A stretch of DNA of 64,000 nucleotides, from positions 3,782,001-3,846,000 of the forward strand of contig JASJZC010000001.1 in NCBI GenBank assembly GCA_037178855.1, written 5' to 3'. Of this stretch, positions 12,407 to 25,020 are shown in pieces. The DNA comes from Oscheius sp. JU75. Taxonomy: Eukaryota > Nematoda > Chromadorea > Rhabditida > Rhabditidae. Within the stretch, counting starts at the first letter, position 1, and each line of letters begins with the position of its first letter. The translations under genes and the position numbers were made by a program. The notes beneath the pieces are model-generated. The model did no database searches. It saw only the letters and a program-made list of their open reading frames with translations, and was not told the DNA's origin.

Positions 12407-13858
12407 TCAATTCACATCGACTGGGATGTGATCGGGTACAAGAGAGGCGACGAAGGACGTCACGAAAGAGTAGACGGCTGAGAAGACAGTCTGGAGATTG
12501 TTCGGAGCAGGAGGCTGTACAGTCGGTTCCACGGGGGCATTCCTCTCTTGACCGCCATCTTCGCTATTCTCGTCTGCCGGACGATTTTCCGTCTGCTGTT
12601 GCTGCTGCTCTCCTGCATTGTTGTTGTTCACTGGCTGGTTGGCAGCCGCACGTCGATTTTCCGCCCTTCGATATTGGGTGAAGAGAATGACGAGGATAAC
12701 GCCGATGACGAGAAGCAAGCGTTCAAATGAGCTGTACAGGAGCACGGCCTGAACAATTATAATATTATGAACAGCGAGGGAGAACTACCGAAAGGATGAA
12801 GAGAAGGCGAATTCCCTTGTAGAACATGTCCAATCCGTCTCCGATCAGGTCGTTCATTCCGCGTTCCGGTGCTGGAGCAGCGGCTGCCTGTTGTACATTC
12901 GCCGGTTGAATGACAGCATTCATGACGATTGGTCTATTGTTCCCGCCAGTCAGATTGACCGGCTGAACTTGTCCTGGATTCACGAAGTAGGGCATTATTG
13001 GTACTCCCATTCCATTCTGAGCAGTTCTTTAAAAGCAGAAGAGACATAAGGGCTTACATTGACGTAGACAGCATGTGGGAACGGATTCGGAACAGCTCCT
13101 TGCATCTGGGCGGCAAGAAGTTGCTGCTGGATTCTACAACTGAAAGAGACATTTGTTGTAAGGGAACTGACTACTGAACTCACTAGTTGATGTAGTTTCG
13201 GTAGTATTCCACGTAGTCTTGGCCTGACATGTTTGGGACTGCTGTTCCGGACGAGGAGTTGGCCCAATTTTGAAGAAGCTGCTGGTAGCTCGGCAACTGC
13301 GACGTGTCCTGGCCACTTGGTCTGAAGCGTTTTGTTTTTCTGTGGATAGTTTCCCTTTATTGCGCAGAACTACACAAGCATCCTGTTTGAATTCAAAGTT
13401 ACTTTTTCGAAAGTGTACGATAGCTTTCTCACAAAGAGTCGGCTTCTTCGGATAAGCTCCACAAAAAAAGAGGAATACCTACCGTGAGGCGACCGTGGCT
13501 CTCTGTCTAATCTGAGGTTCAGTTCGCGGAAGAGGCCCTACGAGATGGAATACTGTGGGGCCATCAACAACTGGCGGAACCTGCTCAAATATACTTTTTA
13601 GAGGCCGTTCGTCTTGCAAACAGTGTCCCCCGTAGATTAGTTTCATCGTGGAAACATCCTGAAACAGTTCTTGTTTACGAAGAGACAAGAGTTTCTCACC
13701 GGATGAGAAGGGTGCACGTCTCTGATCTTCTCCTTCAGTACTTTAACTGTCCAGACGCTTGATGCCTCGATGGTCTGGTCGGCGAGAGTTTGAAAGGCAC
13801 ATCGGATAGTCAGTTGAACAGTGTCAGGAACTGTGGAGACTATAGGTACGTCTGACAT
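12407..13858 (-). CDS. HERPUD (Herp) ER-associated degradation scaffold
   Basis: Herp organises the Hrd1 and Derlin retrotranslocation complexes in the ER membrane. Six exons (13858-13700, 13658-13483, 13321-13184, 13139-13058, 13016-12789, 12748-12407) give 374 codons, close to vertebrate HERPUD1/2. An amino-terminal ubiquitin-like domain (about 10-90) contains KLIYGGHCLQDERPLKSIF. Then come the Herp-type SYQQLLQNW and QDYVEYYRNYIN segments, a proline/asparagine-rich linker and a paired hydrophobic hairpin (IRLLFILSAVLLYSSFERLL and LVIGVILVILFTQY). The polar tail is glutamine-rich. Five introns of 40-161 nt. A Derlin-1 gene lies 1.8 kb away on the other strand, a functional neighbour though not an operon. 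Confidence 0.88.
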
Positions 13859-14870
13859 TGCCAGCTTCTCAAGTAAGGGCGTCCTGTAATGGATGGATGT
13901 TCAAATAGCAGCCAAAAAGCTGAACAACGAGACAAAGAATCAATATCGAATGTGCAAACGATGCAATTTTGGCGTCATTGATAAACAGCTGAAACTCTCG
14001 ATTGTTCTCGAAAAGCCTCAAAGGTGAATTGTGCTCATGCAGTATGATGGGGGAAGAGTCTCAGGTTGGTTGCAAACGAAGTTACACTTCCTTTTCAGTG
14101 CTCTTTTCAATTCACATGAGAAACTAGAGAGACAGAAAGAGAATACTCTTCAACCAATCGCTTTGGAAAATATGGTCAATTGACTGCTTTAAACTGGAGG
14201 AAATCCAGACATGTGACACTACCAAAGGTATGAATGCAGAGAGGAAGTAGAGTAATACACCCGAAATCAGCTGATACACGTCGCCTTTCTGCTTTGAGGA
14301 AAGCGAGCGCGGCCGCGTTGCGCTGCTTTTTCTCTGTTCCCTCCAAATCTCGTTTGACCGCGGACCGGGTCCCGTCACGAATTCAGATTGGTCGACGGCG
14401 CCGAAAAGTCCTTTCGGCCTAAAATTCCCTTTTATTTTTCTCATTTTGCTTCGTTTTCTTTATCCTTTTCACTTGTTTTTGCTACTCCATAAGTGTGACA
14501 GAATCTCATTTGGTCATTGGCTGTATTTCTCTTCGAATTATCGGTTTCCACGCTTGAAAATAGCTAATACGTTTTTCTGTCAATCCAGGTCTTGCATTTC
14601 GGAGCTTGTTGTCATTTTTGGAACAACTGTTTAGTTCGAGGGAGTACAAACCAACCTTTTGCTACCAATTTCCCCCTGGAGAGCTTGTTTTTGGAGGAAA
14701 TTGTAACAGTTTGGCTTTAATTACGTTGAGAAACGTCTCACTTTGTCGTTAATTTGTAAAAGAACCTCTGCTGTTCCCTAGATTAGTCTATATCCGTTTT
14801 GCTCGATTTAGCTGTTTTCTCAGGAATCTTGTTCAATTTTTATTCCTCAGATGTAGTTTTACAGGTAAAT
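13859..14870. promoter_or_regulatory. Divergent intergenic region between HERPUD and RPS21
   Basis: About 1 kb between two start codons facing away from each other, so it probably contains both promoters. The part just upstream of RPS21 (14430-14870) is pyrimidine-rich. A 106-codon minus-strand frame at 14124-14444 is present but has no recognisable domain and no splice context. No specific promoter element is convincing. Confidence 0.45.
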
Positions 14871-15254
14871 ATGCAGAACGACCACGGAGATGTCGTTGAG
14901 CTCTACGTGCCCCGCAAATGCTCCTCTTCTAACCGTCTGATCGGCCCCAAGGACCACGCCTCTGTTCAAATTGATTTCGTCGACGTTGATCCAGCTACTG
15001 GCCGAATGGTAAGCACTTTTTATTCTCTCCTTTTCACAGCGTACTATTTATATCTTCTCATGAACTCTGAACAAGTTGCTAGAAGCCTTGAGTGGAGCCC
15101 AATTATTTCCATTATCATTGTTTTCTTTCAGCTCTCAGGAAAGACTACCTACGCTATCTGTGGAGCTCTCCGTCGTATGGGAGAGTCTGATGACGCTATT
15201 CTCCGTCTTGCCCAAAGAGATGGAATCATTCCCAAGGACAACAAGAAGTTCTAA
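14871..15254 (+). CDS. rps-21: Small ribosomal subunit protein eS21 (RPS21)
   Basis: Component of the 40S subunit. Two exons, 14871-15008 and 15132-15254, encode 86 residues starting [18 protein letters not shown] and ending in KKF. The motifs [13 protein letters not shown] and [18 protein letters not shown] are family hallmarks. The single 123-nt intron is a multiple of three and contains no in-frame stop. An upstream in-frame ATG at 14799 would add 24 residues foreign to the family, so the MQND start is chosen. It heads a tandem plus-strand cluster with Derlin-1 and the ARFGEF3-like gene. Confidence 0.97.
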   Translation: MQNDHGDVVELYVPRKCSSSNRLIGPKDHASVQIDFVDVDPATGRMVSTFYSLLFTAYYLYLLMNSEQVARSLEWSPIISIIIVFFQLSGKTTYAICGALRRMGESDDAILRLAQRDGIIPKDNKKF

Positions 15255-15659
15255 GTTGTTGATTTGAATGAATCGTTGTTTGTATCATCCCGTTTGTTTT
15301 TCATAGAGCTCAAACTAAAGTAGTGGAATAACTACAGATACTTCTTATTTGGCGCTCTTCGTTTGTGTTGACTGGTTTGGCAGCTTGTAATCTTCGAGGA
15401 TGTTATTGGCGGGTTTTGTCAAATGAGAATCCTTGCGTTTTTTCTTGTATCTCGTATCAACAAATCGCTGAAGATTTACGAAAGTTCGATGCCAATTGCC
15501 GCACATTTAGCTGGGCGGTCCCGTCTCGTTCTCATTTGAAAGTACGCTCTAAAGCGGACGTGGCCTAGTTTTGCTTGAACATCGAGAATTATTCGGTTAT
15601 CATGTCTCTTTTACCATCTGCTTCAATTGCCACTAAATTATCTTTTCTGCGTTTTCAGA

Positions 15660-16528
15660 ATGCCGAGCGAGCTCGGAGAGTTCTTCAATGGCATACCGCT
15701 AATTACGCGGTATTGGTTCACGGCATCGCTCGTTCTACCTCTTCTTGGACGAATCGGCCTGATCAACCCCTTATGGATGTTTCTAGACTGGGAGTTGGTT
15801 GTAAGCAAATTCCATGTAAGTTCTTTCTGTGTTCTCGTTGAAAATATTCTCTTCAGTTCTGGCGGCCATTGACATCTCTCCTCTACTACCATGTCACACC
15901 TCAAACTGGATTCCATTGGTTATTGATGCTCTATTTCATGTACAATTACTCCAAGAATCTTGAATCCGATGTATTCTCCGGAAGACCGGCCGACTATCTT
16001 TACATGCTCGTCATCAATTGGATTCTTTGTGTCGTCAGTTTGAATCTAAATTTTTTAAAAAACTTTTCAGGGAATCTGTATGGCTGCCAACATTCCCTGG
16101 TTGTTGGATCCTATGGTTATGAGCGTACTCTATGTCTGGTGTCAGCTCAATAAGGACCAGATCGTCAGTTTTTGGTTTGGAATGAGATTCAAGGTAAGCC
16201 CACTGTTATTTCCAAACTATTGTCTTTTTAGGCAATGTACCTCCCATGGGTCTTGTGCGCTTTCAACGCCGTTCTCAGCGGAGGAGGAATGATCGAAATC
16301 ATTGGAATCCTTGTCGGCCACACCTATTACTTCCTTGCTTTCCGCTACCCTCTCGAGCACGGCGGAGCAAGCCTTCTCAAAACCCCCGAATTTTTCTACA
16401 GGTTCTTGCCCAACGAAGTTGGCGGAGTGCATGGATTCGGACAGGAACGAGTGGCACAGAGAAGAGCTGCTGCAGGTGGTGGTGGAGGAGCTCACAATTG
16501 GGGGCGAGGAATGCAGCTCGGAGATTAG
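15660..16528 (+). CDS. Derlin-1
   Basis: Rhomboid pseudoprotease of the ER membrane that helps extract misfolded proteins for degradation. Exons 15660-15815, 15857-16033, 16071-16193 and 16232-16528 encode 250 residues. Derlin features are the amino-terminal ITRYWFTAS, WR in FWRPLTS, the GxxxG-type segment GMIEIIGILVGHTYYFL and six hydrophobic spans. The tail ends in HNWGRGMQLG, a SHP box of the type that binds p97/VCP. The ATG is one base after a TTTTCAG acceptor 405 bp downstream of RPS21, consistent with a trans-splice site. Introns are 37-41 nt. Confidence 0.95.
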
Positions 16529-16749
16529 AATTTTGACATAAAGAGCCGCAGGCTTGCCTTGTATAATGGTGTGTACGTGATTTCTTATATTACGGTTCAT
16601 TTATTTATTCGCTGTTTCTGTTTGAAAGTGTATAAAGATTGTTTGCCGCGAGCTAGCAATTTAACACTCGTCCAGTCAATTAGAAGAGAAGTGAGCACCC
16701 TCGGGGCAGATGCGAGGCGGCTGGGCGGCGCGGTCCTTTCCTCACTATG

Positions 16750-19700
16750 CATGGAGTCGGCTCTAAACGGCATTGCCAATTCACAAAAGCATAGTGCTAC
16801 AAGAGAAGCTGTAGCTGCAGCAAGAGGTTAGCCATTATTGTCTCAAATTCAATCCGATTCCAATAGAAGCTCTGAAAAATCAAAAGGAGAAGGGTGATGT
16901 TCCGATACCCTACTTAAGAGACAAATGTCTGGCGGCTATCGAGCTCGCCTTTGACCATGGGAACGAGAAATGTAGCCATGCTGGAGTTGAAGGCGTCCAG
17001 GTACTTTTTATCCCTTAGCTTCGATGTGCTGTGAAAAAGTGAAAAAATTGAATTTGAAGGCGCTTCTCCGGGATCAGCGTTTCCATTCTGTCTCAATCGA
17101 GAAACCGAATCACAACTTGCCAACCCAGGTACCGGTTTTGATGGGATCAGACCTCATTCTTTTGTAGATTTTGCATTCAATGACCGGCATAGAACAATGG
17201 AATCAGCAGTTGCAGTGCCATTGCTTGACGGTAGATCGTTTTGCACAGTTTTAATGAGAAAACTTTAGTTGCTAGTGGAAATGATCTGCTCGAGCGAGTT
17301 GAAGGTGTCGTTGGCTGAAGTTGAAGAGACTCTCGAACTGTGTATGAGAGTCTACGGTGGATCGAGGGAGGAATCGGTGAGAGTATCTGCCAGAGCAGCT
17401 GTCTCTCAGGCCATCACTTCCTACTTCGGTAACCGATACGGATCGGCAGTCGGTTTGGTCCTTACCAGGTGAATCGATGCTTTAGGAGGAGGCACAAGAT
17501 CTGATAGCCGTCTTCCTGGACAGTACGAAGCTTCTAGAGTCGTATGTAGCCAAACTTGACCAGCTGACCACCTCGAATGACCAGAGTGTCGTTGTTTTCG
17601 ATGCGACCAACGCATTGCTGGCTTCGCAGCCACTATCTGTTCAGAAACACACGCCCTTTGTTAATTTGCTATGGTTAGTCCAATCCGATTCCAAGACAAG
17701 AGCAACAGGGAAAAGCTGTGTCCTCTGATGATCCGATTGCTAGGAGTTCCTGACAAGAACGTGACTTCTTCAAGTATTACGGTCGGTACGGAAGAGCCAG
17801 TTGGACAAGGACAGGTCAGCAAGTTCCCTTTGAGTCCAGCTGTCATCTCGAATCCTGAAGCGACAAGGGCTCTCTACTCGTAAGTTCAGGTTCAGATGAA
17901 TGCATATAGAGTTAAGGATATTGGAGCAGTTGATTCGAATAATGGCAGCCGTACCGTCAGTGAGTTCTGTTCTCGAAGCTCTCTTCCACAAGGCGTTCTT
18001 GTTCCCGAAGATTGAGCAGAGGACAGAAGCTGTTCGAGTCATTCGGAAGATTGTCAGCAATCCGAAGAGGATCGCGGACTTGGTAGCAGCAGCGACTCGA
18101 ACCAAGTCCCTGTCTCTTTGGAGAATGCTCATCGTCTGTCTGTTGGAGAGTGCCAATCCCAACTACGAAATAGCCATCGATACTGTCAGGAGCTGCGGTT
18201 CAATGGTCAGTCTACTAGGATTACAGCCTCTTCCAAAAAGCTACAAAGTCAATGTTTGAAGGACCTGATTAAAAACCTTTCTCTGTATTTGTTTGTGGAT
18301 AAAAACCAAACAGTTACAGTTACAAGGTGTCTTGGACTTCTCCCGATCGACTCAACTACTCGACTCTGAATCCCGACGAATCTTGGGCGGTATGTTTGCG
18401 AGTCTACAGGCTACTACAGTAACCAGTAAGCCATAATACCTTCTTGATATCAAAGGGAAGTTATAGGTTTCACAGCCAGATCGGACGTCGGAACATGTAG
18501 CCCCCGCCCATCTACCGACACTCAACCGGTGACAGTTCCCAATGAAGCAGAGGAGGATGTAGATGATGTGAGAATATCGACGAATATGATGAATCGTCTT
18601 TAGGAAATGTCCCAGACATTGAAGCGACTAACAGCCAAGTTTGGAATGGAGCGACAGTCGGACAGTGTCCCTCGACCAATACTTCAGAGAAGGAGCACGG
18701 AGTACGATGAGACGGTTAGTATTTGTCAGAAAGAGAGATTTTGTTTAGAGTGAAAAAGTGACAGCCCAGAAGTTCGTTGACTCTCTTTCGGACAAACTGA
18801 ACGATTGGACGGCTCTGAGGAGTACTTTGGCAGTCGACGAGGCTATTCTCAACTTTTCTGCCGCCTTCTACAGCGGTATTTCTACAGTATACTGGTATTC
18901 AATCACGCTATTAAAGACTTCTCGGCGGTCCACAACGAGGTCTTCAAGGCTAAGTCGAAAGTCCAGCAAGAGTTTCTTAACACAGATGCCATCTATCTCA
19001 CAGCCTATGCTTCGTTGAGTCTTTTTCTCCGAGGACCTGAGAAGATCAACGCGGTTTTAGCTCCCTTCTTTTCTTCGTAAATTCCTTTTGTAGGCCAAGT
19101 TCAAAGAGTCGGTTTTGACAAGCGGCTGTATCATCTACGTGAGTGACAGCTGGCTTCAGAAGGTTTACGATCATCTAGTTCGCGACTGTCCAAAGGAAGG
19201 AATCACCGGTTCATTGAAGGACGTAATCTGCGGTAGGTTGATGCTTGAATGGACAAGAACAAAACATATAGACTACGACGGATCCGATAGGAAAATCCTG
19301 TCCGACTGGCAGAGACTCAATCGGATATCCAGAGGTTCACAAAGTGATCTCCATCCATACGAAGGTATACTGCTGGACGTAGAACAATGTTAACTTGTCG
19401 TAGAAAGACTAGCAGCCAGATGGTTCATTAGCTCGGCCTGGGACTCGGTCGTCCACATTCTGTCAACTTTTCTCGGAGTCAAAGGTAAGCAATCTCGATT
19501 CGACTCAAGGAAGTTTTATAGATCGTCGACGAGCTCGACCCAAAGTCATTCAAGGAGCCGAACACGCTATCAATGGAATCCAGAAACTGGCAACCGTAGC
19601 ACTAGAACTCGGTAACTTGGTAGAACACAGTGTAGAAGAGATATTCAGAACTCGGCGATAGGTGTGGCTGGATTTTCGACAATTTGGTCGAGGCGAGCTG

Positions 19701-22700
19701 TGATGTGGAAGAGCTGAGGACCACTGCCACGACTGAGGAACAGAAAAGGTTTGCACCTCTTTGTAAATATAGCAAAGTTTCAAGATGGACAATAGTGACT
19801 CGATTGGATCTCTTGAGCATTCAAATGGTCCTGGACAACGCATTCGTCGGTATTCACGCTCCAGAATGCTGGAAGCATGTCATTCGGTACGTTCGAGTCT
19901 TTTCTATCAATTTCGATCTCTACAGATGTACGGAGTTTGTGTGGGAACTGGAAAAGTACATCTACGGAGCTCTGTGCTACGAGAAACCAGCCCGATTCAG
20001 TTTTGGGAAGAAGAAGATCGAGACGGTGGAGAACAAGGCAGAAGAGGTTTGCTAGTTTTCTTTTACAAGGAGAAAATTCGTTTAGGGACTTTCCTGTGCT
20101 GACAGATCGGTCGAAGTTGCCATCGGAGATAGAGAATTGGACAGAGACAACATGAACAAAGCACTTGCTGTTCTCATTGCGAAGGTCGATAGGTAATTTA
20201 GTGTAAACTACTGCGTTCAAAAGGATCTCCAGATTCTACTCCGAATGTGGACGAAAGTTGTGTCTTCGATCATTGAGAGAACTGTCAGTTGCTTTGGTTG
20301 GAGCCAGTGAAAACCGAATTCTCTACTCGAATCAGAAGGCTCCTGCGCTAGCACCTGCTGTGAATCTCCTGTCTAGAGTTAGTTTTTCCTATGCACGATA
20401 TATTCTACTGTTTCCAGATATCTGAAGTGATAACCCCGTTGCCTAATCGTCCTCTGGTCCATCAAATGCTCATCTGGCCTGTAGTTGGTGCTCATTTCAT
20501 CCAGGTTTCAGGAACATCAATTATTTTTCATTCCAATCATTTAGATAGCTCCATGTGGAGACGAATCGCGGTCAGCAATCGACGCGTTGTCCGAAGCCGC
20601 AGCCTCGATGCTGGTCTCGGAATCGAACGGAATGTGTTTCAATCAAATGCTGCTAAGTCCTTTCCAGGTACTCGAAACTTTTCCTCAAACTGATCATACT
20701 CTAGGCAATCGTTTGTTCTGATACCTGCTCTTCTGAAACGAGAGAACAGCTCGTATCCGCCCTCTCCGAATATGTGAAGGACAAGTTCGACACGCTCGGG
20801 AGCGGATGGAAACCCTTGTTTGGAACTCTGAAGGCAGTTAGAACATCGACAGTGGAAAATGCCAGTGTTCATTGGACCGTTCTGGATGTAATTGGATCTT
20901 ACTTGCGTATTAAGAGAAGGTTTGATTCATCTATTTCTTCTACTTTGTCTTCCAGTGCTGTTCTGTCATGGTCTCTTCCCGACTGCTTCCCATGTATCGT
21001 CCACTTCCTCCAGTCTACTGAAGCAGAAACAACTGACATTGACGAACAACTCTCTGGTACTCGTCGCATATTGAAATATTGAAATCTCACAATTTTTCCA
21101 GAAGCCGCTCTTCGACTGGTTCATCCCACCTATAGTGTCATACTGAACTTGTTCCAGACTCCTCACATCCCGAACCACAATCTCCTGCACAGGTAACTGT
21201 TCTCTTTAAAAAAGAACTGTTTCTAGAGCTGATCTGCGGTCGACTAACGAGGAAGAAGTCGAGGCTAGGACAGTCGTTCAAGAGATTACATCCGACTGGT
21301 TGCCGCCGCTTTCAGCCACGCTCGATGCCACTTTCTACGTCCATAATTTGTGCGAAGCTGAGGTTAGCGAGTTGGATCAGCCATTAGAAGGTATTGTGTG
21401 ATTCAAAATATGTAATAATGTGGTTGTTCAGTCCCGAGAGGACCTCTTCCTTGGCAGAACTTGGAGGCACACGTAACAGCCTCGACTGAACTGTTGTTTT
21501 CTTTTGTGGATCAGCTGGCTGGAACACTCGTCACAGCTCCGCAAAAGATCCAGCCGCCTCTTCTCAATCACATTCAATCGTTGATAACCGCTGTGAAACA
21601 GAGCGATTTCGGTACGGATTGGACAGAAAAACGATCAATCATGAGGTTTAGGAGTCGATACAGCCGCGTTTTGTGTCTCAGCCCTTCTGCTTCCGATGGT
21701 CCAGAAATGGCTCCGAAGGGACAATTGCCAAGACGATGGAAGAAATCTGAAACAAGCAATTGGGACCTGTACACAGATCGTCTTGGATTTAATGAATGGT
21801 GTAGAGAGTGAGTTGAGACAAGAATACTGTTCAAAAAGTACAGAGAGCCCTTGGTCTACTCGACTACTAAGTGATATTGGGCGACTGACAGTCGAGTGCT
21901 GTGCTCAGCCCGGAGACATCAGTAGAGTCGGAGCAGCTTGTCTTCGTCACATTTCTACTATCGCCTCTAAATTCGACGCTCCTCAATGGACTATCTTTGA
22001 GAAGACCATTTGGGATGGCTGGTTCGATCTAATCTCATTGAACAATACAAATTCTGTTCAGCGTAGTGACTCTCCATCCAATTCGTCTGCTCACAGCCCA
22101 ATTTGTTTGTGACAATGACGAAGGTGGAAAATTGAGAACTGACGGCACCGGGCCTCTTCCACTAAAAACACGAATAATGGCTCAACAAGTCTTTCTCGTC
22201 GATTCACAACGAACTACCACTGAAAATAACCACGCCGAAGACGAAGAATATGGCGACATCGATCTTGTTTTTGAAGAAAACGGTCTCCGAGTCAGGTAGC
22301 TAGTTTCCTTGGTTCTCACAATTGAAGCATCTACAGAATTCCTGTCTCCCTCGTCATTTCGTCTCTTCTCGCCCATCAACTTCTTCTTCAACTGATCGGA
22401 AATCTTCTGGCTACGACGAAAGTCGCAGATTCGATGAAACGAATTCTGGGACAGGGACCGGAGGAACAGTTGCTGGACAACATGAGCAAACGAACCGTTG
22501 CTAGACTCTTTTACTGCCTGGATGCTTCTTTTCAGGTATCTTTGACCAATTGTGTCGAAGTCATCCATATTCAGACCTCTCTGGATACCGACTCTCGTCC
22601 CGGTGTCTCTCTTCTGATCTCAAAAACTACTGGACTGCCTGATCCGAATCTTTTCAAACAGCTGGTGTCCAGTGGACTCATCAAGTTCTACAGTCTCTTC

Positions 22701-23390
22701 CAGCTCTGGAAACTCACCAGGTAATCTTGTACATCTTTCTCGTAAATGTATTTGTTTTGTTCAGTGAAAAAGAAATAATGACTCGCCTCTGCAACTGCCT
22801 GGAAAAGATAGTTGTCGAACTGCAAAGACTCGAGAAGAAAGCGGCAATGGAAAAAATGGCAGTGTCGCAGAGAGAGTACAAGGAGCAGGTAGCTTTGATT
22901 GAATTGATTCGGACACGTTTGAGTTTCAGAGCATCGAGTTCATGTTGGTCGAGGAGAACGGGGAGAAACTGTACAAGATTGTCACGCAGAAAGACATTGA
23001 CACCACTCTAGCAGGTATGATACTGTAGAAGATTTAGTCATATTTTCTTCAGAATATCAACGACAGAAACCCCTAGGAACGCAACCGAACAAGGAAAGAA
23101 AGAATCCGTTCACAGAGACTTTCAGCCATGACGTGGCGGTGTCCGAGACAACAGAGGTTTTTAACCTTTGAAAGAAATGAAACAGCTCTATTCAGACGAA
23201 TGGAAACAGTCTCCGCCTCGTCGCCTATCGAGATCTCTGCTTGACTCTTATGAATCTTGCTCTATCCGAACCCAACCCCTCCGAAGTCTTCCGCCCATTG
23301 ATGCCAGCAGCAAAGAAACTTCTTTGCGCCTCTCCTGATCTCTCGATTCGATCTCTAGCTATCAAACTTTTAGATCTCTATGCCAAATAG
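16750..23390 (+). CDS. ARFGEF3 (BIG3)-like large protein
   Basis: A long gene of more than 20 small exons encoding roughly 1,600-1,700 residues. Several blocks follow human ARFGEF3/BIG3 in order: an amino-terminal segment with YLRDKCLAAIELAFDHGNEK, a middle block with SGWKPLFGTLKAVRT, then a TLEAH-type region, the WLRRDN/LKQAIGTC block, RIMAQQVFLVDSQ, and a carboxy-terminal block ending in LDLYAK. BIG3 belongs to the large ARF-GEF family but its Sec7 region is poorly conserved, and I see no catalytic Sec7 motif here. The start at 16750 is a judgement: it is the first methionine matching the family, and the CTCGTCCAG acceptor about 80 bp upstream may be a trans-splice site. It ends 34 bp from the convergent chemoreceptor stop. 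Confidence 0.72.
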
Positions 23391-23423
23391 TGTACACTTT
23401 ATTCAATGAACCATATCTGTCCT

Positions 23424-24663
23424 CTAGAACTTGGCCATGTGCATTGAAAGGCGACGGGCATCAATAGCAGCATTGACCACACCGGCAAAGCCTTTGTCTA
23501 GGCGAGTAGGCTGAAATATAGGCATACGATTATTAGAAAAGACAAACCCACATCTTTCCTAGAAAATGGACGGTAGTCTCGTACAAAAATGGATACTAGG
23601 ATAGCATCGAGAGACGGGAAGAAGGAGAAAAGTAGAGCTAGAATGAAACTGGCGTTAGAGCTGACTGGAATACTGGAGAAGAGCGAAATAATGAAGAAGA
23701 TGACGGGAACGTAGAGAGTGACAAGAGGGAGGATACTCTGAAAATTACTGGTTCAGATCGTTTAGTCTGTTCCAGTCTCATTGACTATTTTTACTTTTTG
23801 TCTCCCCAGTGGATCAACTATTGTAATAAAACTACCTGAGAGACGAGGAGCTTGAGCATTCGTCGATGGAGTCTCCTTGCTCGATGACTCAAAATCTGTT
23901 TGTTCAGTTTCCTTGTGATGAGAAGAGTACATCCGGCACAGGTAGCAATGACCGCTGCGGCCAGCACCAACAGCTCGATGAAGATAATCACTCCATAGAT
24001 TGAATCACCCTAGACCAGTGTCCAGACTTCTCGGTCAACTTACAGATCCGACGATTTTTGCAAAGTAGGCAGCTGTGAATACATCAACGTCATATTCGAT
24101 TAAAGAGTTTTCAAGAAGTGCCGAGACTTCCTGTTTGTGACCGAACTTTAGATTTCCGATCAACATGAAAGGAGAAGCAATGAGCAGAGGACAAATGGTC
24201 ATGAACAGTCCGTATTCCGATCGCTGGAGCTGATGCAAAAGCTCGGCTCTTAATCTCTTTAGGGCTTCGGAAGGAAGATAACTCACTTGCAAAAGTAGGC
24301 AAATCGGTATACGAAGCTGTGTGTGACGAGAACGATGAAAGATAAGTAGACGATGTACAGGAGATTGAGAAGGACTTGGGAGAAGTTGAAACAGCAGAAG
24401 AGACCTACAGAAAGGAAGGCAGCAGTGTTCTCCTTGTAGATGAAGACCTACACTTTGTTCTGTTCTGATCTGTCTATTCACTTACTGGCAATAAAATCGA
24501 ATGAAGTATCGCAAATACAATATCCAACACGGCAAAAATAAGAATTAGTCGGTCGTAGGAGTTGCGATTTGTTTTGTTTGGATGAAAGTGGAGGAAGATA
24601 ATGCACGAGTTGAGGAAGATCGCAACAAGACCGAGCAAAATGAAGATGTTCTGGGAGAACATT
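23424..24663 (-). CDS. Nematode 7-transmembrane chemoreceptor (Str superfamily)
   Basis: Probable sensory-neuron G-protein-coupled receptor. It begins MFSQNIFILLGLVAIFLN straight after a TTTCCAG acceptor. The exons, about 24663-24487, 24454-24295, 24266-24044, 24011-23844, 23745-23544 and 23501-23424, carry successive hydrophobic spans. The TM7 area LLFSFFPSLDAILVSIFVRDYR resembles the PxxD...RDYR ending of Str/Srd receptors. The tail continues RLDKGFAGVVNAAIDARR after a 42-nt intron. Length is near the usual 330-350 residues. Subfamily (str, srd or srj) cannot be settled by eye. This kind of gene is confined to nematodes, so it is the main evidence for the organism. Confidence 0.8.
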
Positions 24664-25020
24664 CTGGAAATTGAGTAGTGTTGATGAAAGAGACTTGGCA
24701 ATGAGAAATGTACAAAGAGTAGAAGTTTCTAAAAAGAGAAGACGGAGTTGTCCTTACAGAGCAGGTGGAACTCGTATCCGAAGAGACAGTTGAGGCGCTT
24801 TTTTTTCAAGAGGAAAGAGTAAAAATATCGAGCTGCAATGTTCAAATGAGTGGTCTGATTGAGGTGGAAATGTAATTCGCCGGGCAATATTGGTATAATT
24901 TTTCGAACAGGAGTGCGATTGGTAACGATGACATTCGATAATGAGACATACACTGAGTGGCGTGTAGTTTATATTGGTAGCCTGTCAACCTTCAGGAGAG
25001 TCTTGTCTTAGAAATCTCAA
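24664..25020. other. Gap between chemoreceptor and the unrecognised upstream gene
   Basis: About 357 bp separate the stop of the upstream minus-strand gene from the chemoreceptor start. A minus-strand AATAAA at about 25027-25032 overlaps the upstream stop region. An open frame at 24729-24953 (minus) has no recognised motif and I do not call it a gene. Confidence 0.4.

Noticed and set aside
14124-14444. 106-codon minus-strand frame between HERPUD and RPS21
   Set aside because: No motifs, lies in a divergent promoter region, and begins in a pyrimidine-rich block.
16235-16600. Long frames on both strands over the last Derlin exon
   Set aside because: They are shadows of the Derlin coding frame, which matches the family throughout.
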